64,000 bases of DNA from Bacillota bacterium (GCA_023395555.1 JAEWYQ010000070.1:120084-184083); one strand, 5' to 3'. Numbered from the stretch's first letter, positions 10,070 through 18,884 are shown. Notes: generated from the sequence alone by a model not told the origin. Translations and numbers: made by a program.

Positions 10070-10098
10070 AGTATACCATGCGTGCCAGGTTTTGTCAA
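10070..10098 (-). promoter_or_regulatory. Sigma-A promoter of metG leader
   Basis: On the minus strand TTGACA (10093-10098), a 17-base spacer, then TATACT (10070-10075). Transcription would begin near 10063 and enter the T-box leader. Confidence 0.85.
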
Positions 10099-10117
10099 AG
10101 CATTTCCCTCTCGCCTT

Positions 10118-10327
10118 TCACGTATGATTTTTAATGTATTCATCGATACTGTCGATAATATACAGCGGGCTTGTCATATGCAAACCGTCCCAACACCGGA
10201 TGATAAAGTCCACTGCACCTGTCTTGCGCAAATAGTTATAGGCTTCCTGTCCGCTTATACCTTTTTCGTCCTTATACAATTCTACACAGGATGCCAGGAA
10301 CCATACTTCACCTTTTTGCTTTGTCAT
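10118..10327 (-). CDS. DUF3791 family small protein
   Basis: 69 residues with the pattern of DUF3791: a hydrophobic start (WFLASCVELY), a helix with ISGQEAYNYLRKTGAVDFI, and a closing WDGLHMTSPLYIIDSIDEYI. It is the last gene of a three-gene cassette and its start overlaps the previous stop by four bases (ATGA), indicating translational coupling. DUF3791 genes are often found beside DUF3990 genes. A role as accessory or antitoxin to the ADP-ribosyltransferase-like DUF3990 protein is a reasonable guess but unproven. No catalytic motif is visible. Confidence 0.8.
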   Translation of the reverse strand: MTKQKGEVWFLASCVELYKDEKGISGQEAYNYLRKTGAVDFIIRCWDGLHMTSPLYIIDSIDEYIKNHT

Positions 10328-10563
10328 ATTTGTTCCTCCGGGAAAGTTATTTTACCTGTGGCCAGTTCTTCCTCCAGCAGGTCATACAGGAGAGGATATC
10401 CAAATCGCCATACTTTTGTCTTTTCATCCTCCAAAAGCTTATATAACTGCGAGTTATACAGCAGATCGGATGCTTCCGGAAGGCTTAACCCCCGGTTTTC
10501 CATCAGTAAGTTTACGATCCCCGGCGTTATCATTGCAATAATAGAGGAAATGCTCTTATCCAT
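10324..10563 (-). CDS. Small protein of the DUF3990/DUF3791 cassette
   Basis: 79 residues, mainly helical and acidic at the C terminus ([21 protein letters not shown]). I do not recognise a named domain. It overlaps the upstream DUF3990 gene by eight bases and the downstream DUF3791 gene by four, so all three must be co-transcribed and probably made in fixed ratio. Small size, helical character and position directly after an ADP-ribosyltransferase-like gene fit an antitoxin or adaptor, which is inference. Confidence 0.75.
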   Translation of the reverse strand: MDKSISSIIAMITPGIVNLLMENRGLSLPEASDLLYNSQLYKLLEDEKTKVWRFGYPLLYDLLEEELATGKITFPEEQI

Positions 10564-11059
10564 TTACACCGCCCCCTTTTATCTCATATGCTCTCACAAA
10601 GTGAAGCATGGACAAGGCTTTCTCGCTTTTTAAGCAGACCTGGTCAACAAGTTTGCTTGTCTTTAATGTGATGAGCGCAGCTTCCTCATTAATAAATCCA
10701 CCCAAAAATGCTTGAATGGTAGGCATGACCATATCGTTTGCTACCGCTCCTATAACAATATCATAAATGTCGCCTTGATAGGATTTCAGTCTGTTATCGG
10801 TAACAAAACGAAGCCACTCTGCATCTGCACTCTCAAACCTGCGAACCGCAGATGTTTTCTCTGCCGACTCCATATCAAAATCATAAACACTGACCGTAGC
10901 AAGGCCGCTTTTCCTGCGGTTTACAATGATTTCTGAAAACCTGGCCGCTTGTGCCTGGCTGGTCGTCAAGTAAAAGCCTGCACCAAAGTCAAGCCCACGT
11001 GTTTGCTCTATCAGTCTCGGTACCTCAACTGCCAAATTGCTTCCGTGATATAACAGCAT
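10556..11059 (-). CDS. DUF3990 protein, ADP-ribosyltransferase-like
   Basis: 167 residues. The start LLYHGSN followed by [20 protein letters not shown] is the DUF3990 pattern, and matches the beta-strand/His and Tyr segments of the ADP-ribosyltransferase (ART) fold. A late [11 protein letters not shown] segment is typical of the family's C-terminal half. Pfam places DUF3990 with ART-like proteins, as I recall. It likely binds NAD and modifies an unknown target, but enzymatic activity has not been shown for this sequence. It heads a tight three-gene cassette and is therefore a candidate toxin. Confidence 0.85.
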   Translation of the reverse strand: MLLYHGSNLAVEVPRLIEQTRGLDFGAGFYLTTSQAQAARFSEIIVNRRKSGLATVSVYDFDMESAEKTSAVRRFESADAEWLRFVTDNRLKSYQGDIYDIVIGAVANDMVMPTIQAFLGGFINEEAALITLKTSKLVDQVCLKSEKALSMLHFVRAYEIKGGGVNG

Positions 11060-11160
11060 ACTCCCACCTCATTCAACTTTAATTAACAGTATAACACATT
11101 TTAACATTTTTTCAATAAGTCATGAATTTTGAAGTCAAGTGAGTAGTACTTTTTCCCTTA

Positions 11161-12246
11161 TTACGAAAGCCTTATTATCTTATCCTGCCTCCGGTATTGA
11201 TTGGGTGTCATACCGTAGCGTTTCCTAAATACTCTGTAAAAATAACTGATATCCGTATACCCCACCTCCAGCATAATATCCTCCACGCTGTTATTGGTAT
11301 CCCGCAGCATGACGGCTGCCTTCTTTATCCTGAATTCCCTCAGAAGGTGCGTCAGGGAATATCCGGTTTCCTGCTTGATATACCGGCACAGGTATCCTTC
11401 GCTCTGATGAAACTGCCGGGCCAGGGAGGACAAAGTTACCGTATTATAGTTCTCCCGTATAAACTGGATGATCATGGGAAACCGGTCTTTTCTCAGGGGG
11501 GTGTCCTGAATGGAGGTCATCCGGTCCTGATATCGATATAATGCATAAGCAAGAAATGCCATAACATAGCTGACCAGGAGAAAGTTTCCCCCCTGCCTGG
11601 GATGCTCGATCTCTTCAAACATATCCAGAATAAATCTGTCCAGGCACTCATCCGTATCACATTGGAACCAGATAATACTGTTATCATCCTTACCGTACAG
11701 CACCTTCCAGAAGAAACCGGAGAGCTTTTCGGATTCCATCAGCAGGGAATAAAATGCTTTTTCAAAGGTACTGGCCCTTAAAAATATATTAATAACCACA
11801 TCCTCGTCATGGTAGGAAAAGACGGACTGCTCCAGATCGGGGGGAACCACAACAAAATTCCCCGCCTTCAGCTCAATTCTTCTGTCCCTCCCGGTATTCA
11901 GCAGAAAGCTCCCGTTTAACACATACATGATCTTGATAAAGTTCAAATGATGCCAAAAGGGAGAACAGTATCTGGCATTCAGCAAAAGGCTGACATCTCT
12001 GTCCGCTTCCAGGAAAAAAATACTTTCCTTCAGCTCATCCCCCATCAGTGTCGGTTCCTTCTCCGGAATTACAATCCGCTGTGCATCCGTTTTTCGGTAA
12101 ACTGCTTTAAACTCCTGCCAGTTCCGATAAACTTCACCTGTTTTTTCATAAAAATAAGCGTCCGGGTTATTATAAAATAAATCCCGGTAGATTTGTTCCG
12201 GTTCATTCAGCGTTAAAAAATGCTGCTTTCTTTTCTGACAGTCCAT
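11161..12246 (-). CDS. AraC-family transcriptional regulator
   Basis: About 361 residues. The last 100 carry the two helix-turn-helix motifs of AraC/XylS regulators (VTLSSLARQFHQSEGYLCRY, then VEDIMLEVGYTDISYFYRVF and a GMTPNQYRR ending). The N-terminal half has a cupin-like ligand-binding fold (NFVVVPPDLEQSVFSYHDED). The start at 12246 is chosen because GGAGGATCA sits directly before it; an upstream extension to 12360 lacks such a site. It follows remnants of a sugar-uptake and glycosidase locus on the same strand, so it was probably that locus's regulator and may now be an orphan. Confidence 0.9.
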   Translation of the reverse strand: MDCQKRKQHFLTLNEPEQIYRDLFYNNPDAYFYEKTGEVYRNWQEFKAVYRKTDAQRIVIPEKEPTLMGDELKESIFFLEADRDVSLLLNARYCSPFWHHLNFIKIMYVLNGSFLLNTGRDRRIELKAGNFVVVPPDLEQSVFSYHDEDVVINIFLRASTFEKAFYSLLMESEKLSGFFWKVLYGKDDNSIIWFQCDTDECLDRFILDMFEEIEHPRQGGNFLLVSYVMAFLAYALYRYQDRMTSIQDTPLRKDRFPMIIQFIRENYNTVTLSSLARQFHQSEGYLCRYIKQETGYSLTHLLREFRIKKAAVMLRDTNNSVEDIMLEVGYTDISYFYRVFRKRYGMTPNQYRRQDKIIRLS

Positions 12247-12356
12247 TGATCCTCCGGCTCTTATTCTTAGAATTAATAGTATCCGCTCTATTAGAAATGA
12301 TATGCATAAGTCTGAATGATATATATGGGTACTTGGACGAAGGCAATTTACACCTG

Positions 12357-12944
12357 TCACTCCCGGCGTTTTCTTATCTGAACCGCCATATACTGCCTGC
12401 CCGGCAGCTCAATCCGGAATCTTCCTTTGTATATCCCCCTGTCTTCCAGGGTCATATTCCAGGTATCCAGCACCCTGACCTCATATTCCGTCGTCTCATC
12501 AAAATAAAAATCCCGGAAAGACGGTCTCATAAAGCTATAGTAATACAGATAGTAGCTTCCCCGGCAGGTCATCTCCTGGGGTACGGCACAGATTTCATCC
12601 CAACCGGATCTTTCGTAAGGCGCCAGCCCGATTCCCGGTGTCTGCTCCATAATATCCAGAAGAAACCGGAACCGTTTGTGGCTTTCTCCGTGAAGCTGTC
12701 CTCCATGGGACCACCAGAGGATATCCTCCTCATGGCAATAGGTCTCGCCATGTCCTGCATAACCGCCTCTGCAGGCTGCTTCCCAGAATCTCCGAACCAT
12801 CTCCTCGCCCGTAATATTCCCCCATCCATGCTGAATATTTCCCTCATAAGCGATTTCATCCAATACCACGGGCTTTTTATACCGGCTCCGCCATTCATTC
12901 ACCATTTCAGAAGTCTTATAGATATCCTGCCGCTGAATACTTAA
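12357..12944 (-). pseudogene. 3' remnant of a DUF4038/DUF5605-type glycoside hydrolase gene
   Basis: The frame reads LSIQRQDIYKTSE into KKPVVLDEIAYEGNIQHGWG and on to GGYAGHGETY and DILWWSHGGQLHG, the pattern of the C-terminal part of DUF4038 glycosidases, with a DUF5605-like beta-sandwich tail. Only about 195 codons remain of a protein normally about 500 long. At 12943-12948 the homology ends and is replaced, out of frame, by ABC permease sequence. An ATG at 12905 could still start a 182-residue product, but it would lack most of the catalytic barrel. I call it a deletion remnant. Confidence 0.75.
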
Positions 12945-13011
12945 GCTGCACCACCAGCAGATACAAGGGTATCATTCCTCCATTAAAAAGCATGGTGATA
13001 AATAACCTGTT
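12943..13011 (-). pseudogene. Internal fragment of a sugar ABC permease gene
   Basis: On the minus strand the frame reads RLFITMLFNGGMIPLYLLV and VQL, about 23 codons. The FNGGMIPLYLLV stretch is characteristic of LplC/YtcP-type carbohydrate ABC permeases. It has no start, is fused upstream to a lipoprotein 5' end in another frame and downstream to a glycosidase fragment, so it is a leftover between two deletions. Confidence 0.65.
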
Positions 13012-13157
13012 CCATCCCCAGCAGGAGCCGCTGCCTGTTTCGTCGGCCCGGTCATGTCACCATCGGACGGATTGGTTCCTTTTGATGTACAGCCGGTCAA
13101 TACTGCTGCCATCATACTAATAATTACCAAGAACATAATTCCTTTTTTGCTCACCAT
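12972..13157 (-). pseudogene. 5' remnant of a sugar-binding lipoprotein gene
   Basis: Codes for a lipoprotein signal peptide (KKGIMFLVIISMMAAVLTGC, lipobox LTGC) followed by a Ser/Thr/Gly-rich linker, typical of the start of ABC solute-binding proteins. After about 49 codons (near 13012) the frame runs out of frame into permease sequence and stops at residue 61. A ribosome site (GGAGGA) precedes the start, so a short secreted lipopeptide might still be made. Best read as the truncated first gene of a binding protein, permease and glycosidase locus. Confidence 0.65.
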
Positions 13158-13285
13158 AATAAATCCTCCCTTTTGTTAAAACATCGCCTTCTTAAAGGTA
13201 TTGCCTGGTTTTCCGTGTATTCAGCATACGCTTTTTTTGACCTGTAATCACTGGCTGAGTATTGGTTTATTTTTACCTGAATTGT

Positions 13286-13334
13286 AATAGAAACAGGCCA
13301 ATCTGCCTTGTACTCAGATTGGCCTGTTTCTATT
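13286..13334. terminator. Perfect 20-bp hairpin terminator
   Basis: AATAGAAACAGGCCAATCTG (13286-13305) pairs perfectly with its complement at 13315-13334 across a nine-base loop. It lies just after the M56 gene's stop (minus strand), so it probably ends the BlaI/M56 operon. Confidence 0.8.
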
Positions 13335-13355
13335 GATAAATTTTCGAGGTCTGCC

Positions 13356-15944
13356 TTAATCAGATAAAGTTATTTCGCACCCGTCAAGTCCTGTGGCGAC
13401 GATACAATATTTTTTTGCTGATGTCAGATTTGTAAATGTTCCTGTTTTCTGATCCGCGCTAATCTGCATTACCATAATGTCATTCATGCCATCGGTATCG
13501 TACAAGGTTATATGCGCGTTCTCACTAAAAGCACTGCCAGATACAGAAACGGATATCTTTTCAGAGTTCGTAGATAGCCCATAACTGGATATTTTATATG
13601 CATCAGCCATCAGCTTGCCGCTGTTGGTTAAATCATAAAAAGACTGTGGCTGTTGATCAATAATGAACAATTTATAAGCGTCATACCATTCCTGCCCCGA
13701 ACCGGCCGTCTTGGGGGTGAAGACGCTGTCACCGCCCAATATATCACGGCAGGCATAAGCCATAATCCAACCGCGCAGCCCATATTGACCGCCTTTCTCG
13801 AATTGGGCAAACATATATTGCAGGGCGTTGTCACCCAAAGCCACAATTTCATCGTATTCCGTCTGATGAGCAGTGATATAAGTATAGATATTTGAAGCAT
13901 ATGCCGGATTCTCTGCTATAATATCAAGATTGCCTTCGATGGTTTCAATAAAATCAAAATCCTCGTTTGGCATAATAACACCCGCTAATATATCGTAATT
14001 CTCTGAAGGAATAACAAACATATCGATTATGGCCTGCATTTCTTCTTTTGTAAAATCGAGGGTATGCTTTACACGCACTGTCATGTAGTCTTGCCGATAT
14101 TCCTCAAGAGCCGTATTTAATCCTTCTATGCTATCAAAAACCCTGCCATCGGCAGTCTCTGAAAAAGTATCTGTTACCTCTTTGTTAAACAGGGTATAGC
14201 GAGTATCCCCGTTTTCATCTTTCCAGACTTGAATAGTGACTTTATCGGTGGCGGGTTTCGAGACATACCGCGCCTCTTTGTCAGCGAATAACGGAACATT
14301 TGCAGACTGAAAAATCAGCGTGTTATCGTCAGCAACTGTAAATCTTGCAATTACACTGCCATTCTTTACCCCGAAAGCAGCTTCTAATTCTTTTGATTCA
14401 ATATCCGCATAGATCACCAGTTCATCCTCCTCAAAAGAATAACTGCACTTTGGCAGCATATAACTGCTGATTGGCGGCACTGCAAGCCATGCCGTTCCGT
14501 CATCATATAGATTCACAGACAGCAGTCGTTGCATTCTCTGCTTTTCTGTGGGATTTTCCAAAGAATATGCTTTCATCGGTGCTTCCTTTGGAATAGACCA
14601 GTCAAGGGTCTCTTGTTTCGGAGCGTTTTTATCAATGGTAAAGTCTGCCCATACCATATGTTTGCCCGTATCCCAAACCTCCGTAACAATTCGGTAATTA
14701 CCTTCATCAAGTTTTTCCGTAAACATCTCAGGCTCCAGGCTGTAATCAAAGCTCATCCCATTTTCAATCTGAAATGCAATATCTCTAAAACCGAAGCCAT
14801 CGGCAAAAGGAATCACTTTCCATACATGCCCAACCTGCTTTACAAGGGTAAACGCCTCGCCGCAGGTCAACCCCGCCACATTCTGATTGTTCATAAGCTG
14901 AGCCAAAATCATAATATATTCCGGGTTATACGGCGTATCATTGCACTGGAAAAATACACGGTTATAATTTTCATCCGGGAAATGGTAGGTTTCCCCTTTT
15001 ACCGGATTTATTGCATCACTCCCTCGATTGACCGCAAATCCGACACTTAATACAGCTGCCAACGCCACAGCCGCGGCGATGACCACCCGTGATGGTTTCT
15101 TGAAGTTCAGCACATTCTTGATCCGCTCTTTCACACCTCCCTCACCAAAAGCAAGAGGACTGCCGCTGACGGTACGTTTCGTTGCCAATGATAAAAGCAG
15201 CCGTGAGTAATCTTTTTTCGTTTCGCCGCCCATTTCTCTCAATACACGCTCGTCACAGGACATTTCCATATCAACACCCATCAGCAGAAACGCCGCCCAA
15301 ACCAACGGATTAAACCAATGCAGACACAGAATAAAATATGCGGCAAATTTTATAATATGGTCATGCCGCCGGATATGCGTCTGTTCATGCAGGATAATAT
15401 AGCTTCTTTCCCGCTCGGACAAGCCAACCGGCAAATAAATCCCCGGCTTGAAAATACCAAGGACAAAAGGCGAGCTTATGTTTTCTGCTTCATAGATATT
15501 GGCTCCGAGGCTGACCGCCGCCCTCATTTTTCCTTTCAGAACAGCGAAAGATACTATGCCGTAACCAAGCATTATAAAAGCGCAGATAAGCCAAATAAAG
15601 GCACCGGCTGCTGTCCATATCTGCAGCGGATTTACACTTGCCGCTGGCGCGGCGGGCGGAAGAATACTGCTGACAGAGTTATTCACAAAAGATATGCCGC
15701 TATCAATACGCGGTATGGGCTGCATAGCGATATCCGGCGGTATAACCTGGGCTTGGAAGGGGATCAGGCTGAACATACTCTCAATTGAGAGCGGAAATAC
15801 AAGCCGGAAGCCTGCCACAGCCCATAAGCAATAGGAGATTATTTTCGGCGCTTTTTTCAGCGGCAGCCGTGCAAAGCATATGGCCGCGATAACAAATGCC
15901 CCTGTCAGGCTCATATTTAAAATTGTGAGGAAGAATTTATCCAT
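13356..15944 (-). CDS. M56 (BlaR1-like) membrane metallopeptidase with Ig-like sensor region
   Basis: About 862 residues. The N-terminal third has several membrane segments and the zinc motif HEQTHIRRHDH of M56 peptidases, which in BlaR1/MecR1 cleave or inactivate the partner repressor. Instead of the penicillin-binding domain of BlaR1, the extracytoplasmic part (from about residue 300) is long and includes an Ig-like segment (GHVWKVIPF through EGNYRIVTEVWD). I see no Ser-x-x-Lys penicillin-binding motif. It starts at 15944 (GGAGGG upstream) and overlaps the BlaI gene by eight bases. The signal sensed is unknown; lysis of BlaI on stimulus is inferred from the family. Confidence 0.9.
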   Translation of the reverse strand: MDKFFLTILNMSLTGAFVIAAICFARLPLKKAPKIISYCLWAVAGFRLVFPLSIESMFSLIPFQAQVIPPDIAMQPIPRIDSGISFVNNSVSSILPPAAPAASVNPLQIWTAAGAFIWLICAFIMLGYGIVSFAVLKGKMRAAVSLGANIYEAENISSPFVLGIFKPGIYLPVGLSERERSYIILHEQTHIRRHDHIIKFAAYFILCLHWFNPLVWAAFLLMGVDMEMSCDERVLREMGGETKKDYSRLLLSLATKRTVSGSPLAFGEGGVKERIKNVLNFKKPSRVVIAAAVALAAVLSVGFAVNRGSDAINPVKGETYHFPDENYNRVFFQCNDTPYNPEYIMILAQLMNNQNVAGLTCGEAFTLVKQVGHVWKVIPFADGFGFRDIAFQIENGMSFDYSLEPEMFTEKLDEGNYRIVTEVWDTGKHMVWADFTIDKNAPKQETLDWSIPKEAPMKAYSLENPTEKQRMQRLLSVNLYDDGTAWLAVPPISSYMLPKCSYSFEEDELVIYADIESKELEAAFGVKNGSVIARFTVADDNTLIFQSANVPLFADKEARYVSKPATDKVTIQVWKDENGDTRYTLFNKEVTDTFSETADGRVFDSIEGLNTALEEYRQDYMTVRVKHTLDFTKEEMQAIIDMFVIPSENYDILAGVIMPNEDFDFIETIEGNLDIIAENPAYASNIYTYITAHQTEYDEIVALGDNALQYMFAQFEKGGQYGLRGWIMAYACRDILGGDSVFTPKTAGSGQEWYDAYKLFIIDQQPQSFYDLTNSGKLMADAYKISSYGLSTNSEKISVSVSGSAFSENAHITLYDTDGMNDIMVMQISADQKTGTFTNLTSAKKYCIVATGLDGCEITLSD

Positions 15945-16314
15945 GATTGCCGCCCTCCTCATGCTCTTCTATCAGACGTTTTAATTCTGCCGCCTGTTCC
16001 GGCGTCAGCTTCCTGCCGCTGATAAAGGAAGTGATGAATTTCGGCAGCGATCCGCCGAAGGTCTCCTCCACATAATGGCGGCTTTGGCGGGCTATTTGCT
16101 CGTCACGGGTAAGCACAACCGATACCTTTGTATTTTCATTTTTGAATACGCCCTTCTCGCAGAGCTTCTTCAGCACCGTGTAAGTTGTTGACTTTTTCCA
16201 ATCCATCTCCCGCTCCGCGAGTACCACCAGATCGGGTGAGGTTAGCGGCGCCTCCCTCCAAATCAAAGCCGCAAGTTTTTCTTCCGCGGCAGTGAGTGCT
16301 ATATTCTTAGCCAT
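15937..16314 (-). CDS. BlaI/MecI/CopY family transcriptional repressor
   Basis: 125 residues: an N-terminal winged helix (AEEKLAALIWREAPLTSPDLV, then KKSTTYTVLKKLCEKGVF) and a short helical dimerisation tail. Such repressors bind as dimers to palindromes and are inactivated by a partner M56 protease, which is encoded next and overlaps by eight bases. A palindrome at 16340-16357 just upstream is the likely operator, giving autoregulation. Confidence 0.95.
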   Translation of the reverse strand: MAKNIALTAAEEKLAALIWREAPLTSPDLVVLAEREMDWKKSTTYTVLKKLCEKGVFKNENTKVSVVLTRDEQIARQSRHYVEETFGGSLPKFITSFISGRKLTPEQAAELKRLIEEHEEGGNHG

Positions 16315-16326
16315 GGCATTCCCTCC

Positions 16327-16372
16327 AATCTAAACGTATTAGACTGGTTACAGTCTATCACATTTAGACTGG
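16327..16372 (-). promoter_or_regulatory. Candidate BlaI-type operator
   Basis: A perfect palindrome, TAGACTG-GTTA-CAGTCTA, occupies 16340-16357. Further half-sites lie on both sides (AATCTAA at 16327-16333, TTTAGACTGG at 16363-16372). Position directly before blaI fits autorepression; the neighbouring plus-strand lipoprotein gene could share it. Confidence 0.7.
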
Positions 16373-16620
16373 GGTTTCAATAGATTTCTCCTCTGATTCT
16401 GAATAATATGCACCGTGCCGGCAAAAGCATTCACCCCTGTTGTTTTATCCGCTTTGGGGGACGGGATAATCCCAATATGGATTTTATATTCCCTTCATGC
16501 TATAATAAAATCCTGCTTTATGATTTACTGCCAAAAGAAAGAATATTAAATGTTTACGCATTACAAAATATATCGCTGCCGTCCGGTTTCATCCGGGCAG
16601 GGCAATCCATGGAGGCTCAT

Positions 16621-18822
16621 ATGAAAGATATCCCAAGGTTAATACACCCCGGCCGTAAGGCCCCTCGCATTACAATCCAGCTTACAATCCTGATCATGCT
16701 GTGCATTTTCCTTGCCGGCTGCCGGAAACCGGAAGTAAATCCCGGCGGCGATTCTGATCCGGCTCAAAAGTCTACACCGGCAGCTTCCTCTTCTCCTTCC
16801 GAAGCCCTCGCACCTTCCGAGGCCCCTTACGGAGAGGCATCTCCCTCGGATATGCCCTCCGATCCGCCGGAGGACTTCTCTTACATTGACGAGACCGGAA
16901 CCGATCTGATCACACGGATTCGCCCTCCCAAGGGCTTTGAACGCGTTCCCTCCTCCGACGGCGAATTAGCCGCTTTTTTGCGAACGCTTCCCCTAAAAAG
17001 CGCAGAAAGTCAGCTCCTTCTTTACGATGGCCGGACGAAAGGAAATCAGCAGAATCATGCCGCCCTGTTCCAGCTCAGTCTGGGTGACCGGGACTTGCAG
17101 CAATGCGCAGATTCCATAATCCGTGTTTATGCCGAATACTATTGGTCTATCGGGGAGTACGGCAAAATCGCCTTTCATCTCACCAGCGGCTTTTATATGG
17201 AGTACACAAAATGGCGGGACGGTTACCGCATCCGGGTGGACGGCAACAAGGTCAGCTGGGTGAAGAAAGCAGAATATGATGATTCCTATGAAGAATTTCT
17301 GGATTACCTGACTATGGTCTTTGCTTATGCCGGAACCCTTTCCCTGGCCTCCGAATGCGATCCGATCGGTCTGGACGAACTGCTGCCGGGAGATATGTTC
17401 CTCAAAGGCGGTTCACCGGGACATTGTATCTTAGTTGTGGATATGGCTGCCGATGCAGCGGGAAATAAATGCTATCTCTTAGCCCAGGGCTACATGCCTG
17501 CCCAGGACTTTCATGTAATTAAGAATCCTCTTCACCCCCAAGATCCCTGGTATTATGCCTCTGAGCTTAGTTATCCCTTAGTCACTCCTGACTGGCAGTT
17601 TCAAGAGGGCTCCGCTGCCAAGTGGGGGGACTTCTCCCTGACGGGAGGCCAAAGCAGCGCTTCTGCCTCGGAGATTCAAAGCCTTCCGGCCTGGTCTCAA
17701 ACAGGAACCTCACCAGAGCTTCCTGTTTCCGCGGATGCCCAAATATTCGCGGATTCCATCGCACCCACAACTTCCAATGCCTCGGAAGATACCAGATCAT
17801 CCCTTACCCTGCTGGCGGTAGGGGATAATTTGATTCATATTGAAGTCGTGAAAAGCGGGAAGCAGGCTGACGGAAGCTACAATTACGATCATCTGTATTC
17901 CAATCTGAAGGAGGAAATCTCCGCTGCCGATCTTGCCGTTGTCAACCAGGAGACCATTCTCGGCGGAGAGGATTTTCGCTACTCCGGCTATCCCAATTTC
18001 AACTCCCCTGCACAGATCGGGGATGCCCTCATAAACGCCGGCTTTGACATCGTGCTCCATGCTACCAACCACACCATGGACATGGGATTAAAGGGCGTAG
18101 AGAACACCCTGGCCTATTGGAGGTCCCATCCTGAGATTACGGTACTGGGCATTAACGAATCCGAAGAAGCCAGCCGCCAGATTCCCATTATTGAAAAGAA
18201 TGGCATTAAGCTGGCCATGCTTAATTACACCTATGGTTTGAACGGCTACAGTATGCCGAAGAACAAGCCCTATCTGGTCAATATCCTGAATAAAAAGAAA
18301 ATGGCAAAGGATCTGGAACAGGCCGAAGCTCTGGCTGACTTTACCATCGTATTCCCCCACTGGGGTTCAGAATATGTTTATTCTCCCACCTCCATGCAAA
18401 GGGAGCTCACCGAATTTTACTATGAGCATGGTGTGGATCTGGTGATCGGAGCCCATCCCCATGTAATCGAACCGGTGGAATGGTTTGAAACCGACGGGTC
18501 CCACCGGATGCTGGTTTACTACTCTCTCGGCAACTTTATGTCCTATCAGAAAGAAGCGCCCCGAATGCTGGGCGCTATGGCAAAGGTCACGATTACCAAG
18601 GATGGAACCGGCACATATATCAGTGATTCCAGCGTTACTCCTATCGTAACCCATTATGAAAACGGACCTGCGGATTACCACTACGCCATATACAAGCTGG
18701 AAGACTATACCCCGGAGTTGGCCCTTGTTCACGGTGTATCCGGCATCGCAAAAAACGGAGCCATGGACTATCAGACCATTCTGGGTCTGGCCAAAAAGGT
18801 TCTCAGCCCCTGGATCCCCTAA
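16621..18822 (+). CDS. Lipoprotein fusing DUF4846 and CapA-like domains
   Basis: About 733 residues. The start at 16621 follows GGAGG; the longer frame from 16408 lacks one. A lipoprotein signal ends at IFLAGC, followed by a Ser/Pro/Ala-rich linker. Residues about 85-330 match DUF4846 (LITRIRPPKGFERVP, LLYDGRTKGNQ, GHCILVVDMAAD, YMPAQDFHVIKNP). The C-terminal half is a CapA-type calcineurin-like phosphoesterase domain (LLAVGDNLIHIEV, NQETILGG, ATNHTMDMG, HWGSEYV, GAHPHVIEP, YYSLGNFM). CapA proteins act in poly-gamma-glutamate anchoring and are found outside the cell. No capBC genes are nearby. A role at the cell envelope is likely; the substrate is unknown. Confidence 0.9.
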   Translation: MKDIPRLIHPGRKAPRITIQLTILIMLCIFLAGCRKPEVNPGGDSDPAQKSTPAASSSPSEALAPSEAPYGEASPSDMPSDPPEDFSYIDETGTDLITRIRPPKGFERVPSSDGELAAFLRTLPLKSAESQLLLYDGRTKGNQQNHAALFQLSLGDRDLQQCADSIIRVYAEYYWSIGEYGKIAFHLTSGFYMEYTKWRDGYRIRVDGNKVSWVKKAEYDDSYEEFLDYLTMVFAYAGTLSLASECDPIGLDELLPGDMFLKGGSPGHCILVVDMAADAAGNKCYLLAQGYMPAQDFHVIKNPLHPQDPWYYASELSYPLVTPDWQFQEGSAAKWGDFSLTGGQSSASASEIQSLPAWSQTGTSPELPVSADAQIFADSIAPTTSNASEDTRSSLTLLAVGDNLIHIEVVKSGKQADGSYNYDHLYSNLKEEISAADLAVVNQETILGGEDFRYSGYPNFNSPAQIGDALINAGFDIVLHATNHTMDMGLKGVENTLAYWRSHPEITVLGINESEEASRQIPIIEKNGIKLAMLNYTYGLNGYSMPKNKPYLVNILNKKKMAKDLEQAEALADFTIVFPHWGSEYVYSPTSMQRELTEFYYEHGVDLVIGAHPHVIEPVEWFETDGSHRMLVYYSLGNFMSYQKEAPRMLGAMAKVTITKDGTGTYISDSSVTPIVTHYENGPADYHYAIYKLEDYTPELALVHGVSGIAKNGAMDYQTILGLAKKVLSPWIP

Positions 18823-18827
18823 AAACA

Positions 18828-18884
18828 AATAAGGTTGGCCGAAAAGGTATGCCATCAAAGACATACGTTTCAGCCAACCTTATT
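18828..18884. terminator. Bidirectional hairpin terminator after the CapA-like gene
   Basis: AATAAGGTTGGC (18828-18839) pairs with GCCAACCTTATT (18873-18884); an inner GTATG/CATAC stem continues the hairpin. Confidence 0.8.

Noticed and set aside
12569..12898. 109-codon minus-strand ORF in another frame of the glycosidase remnant
   Set aside because: Composition and lack of motif mark it as an out-of-frame shadow.
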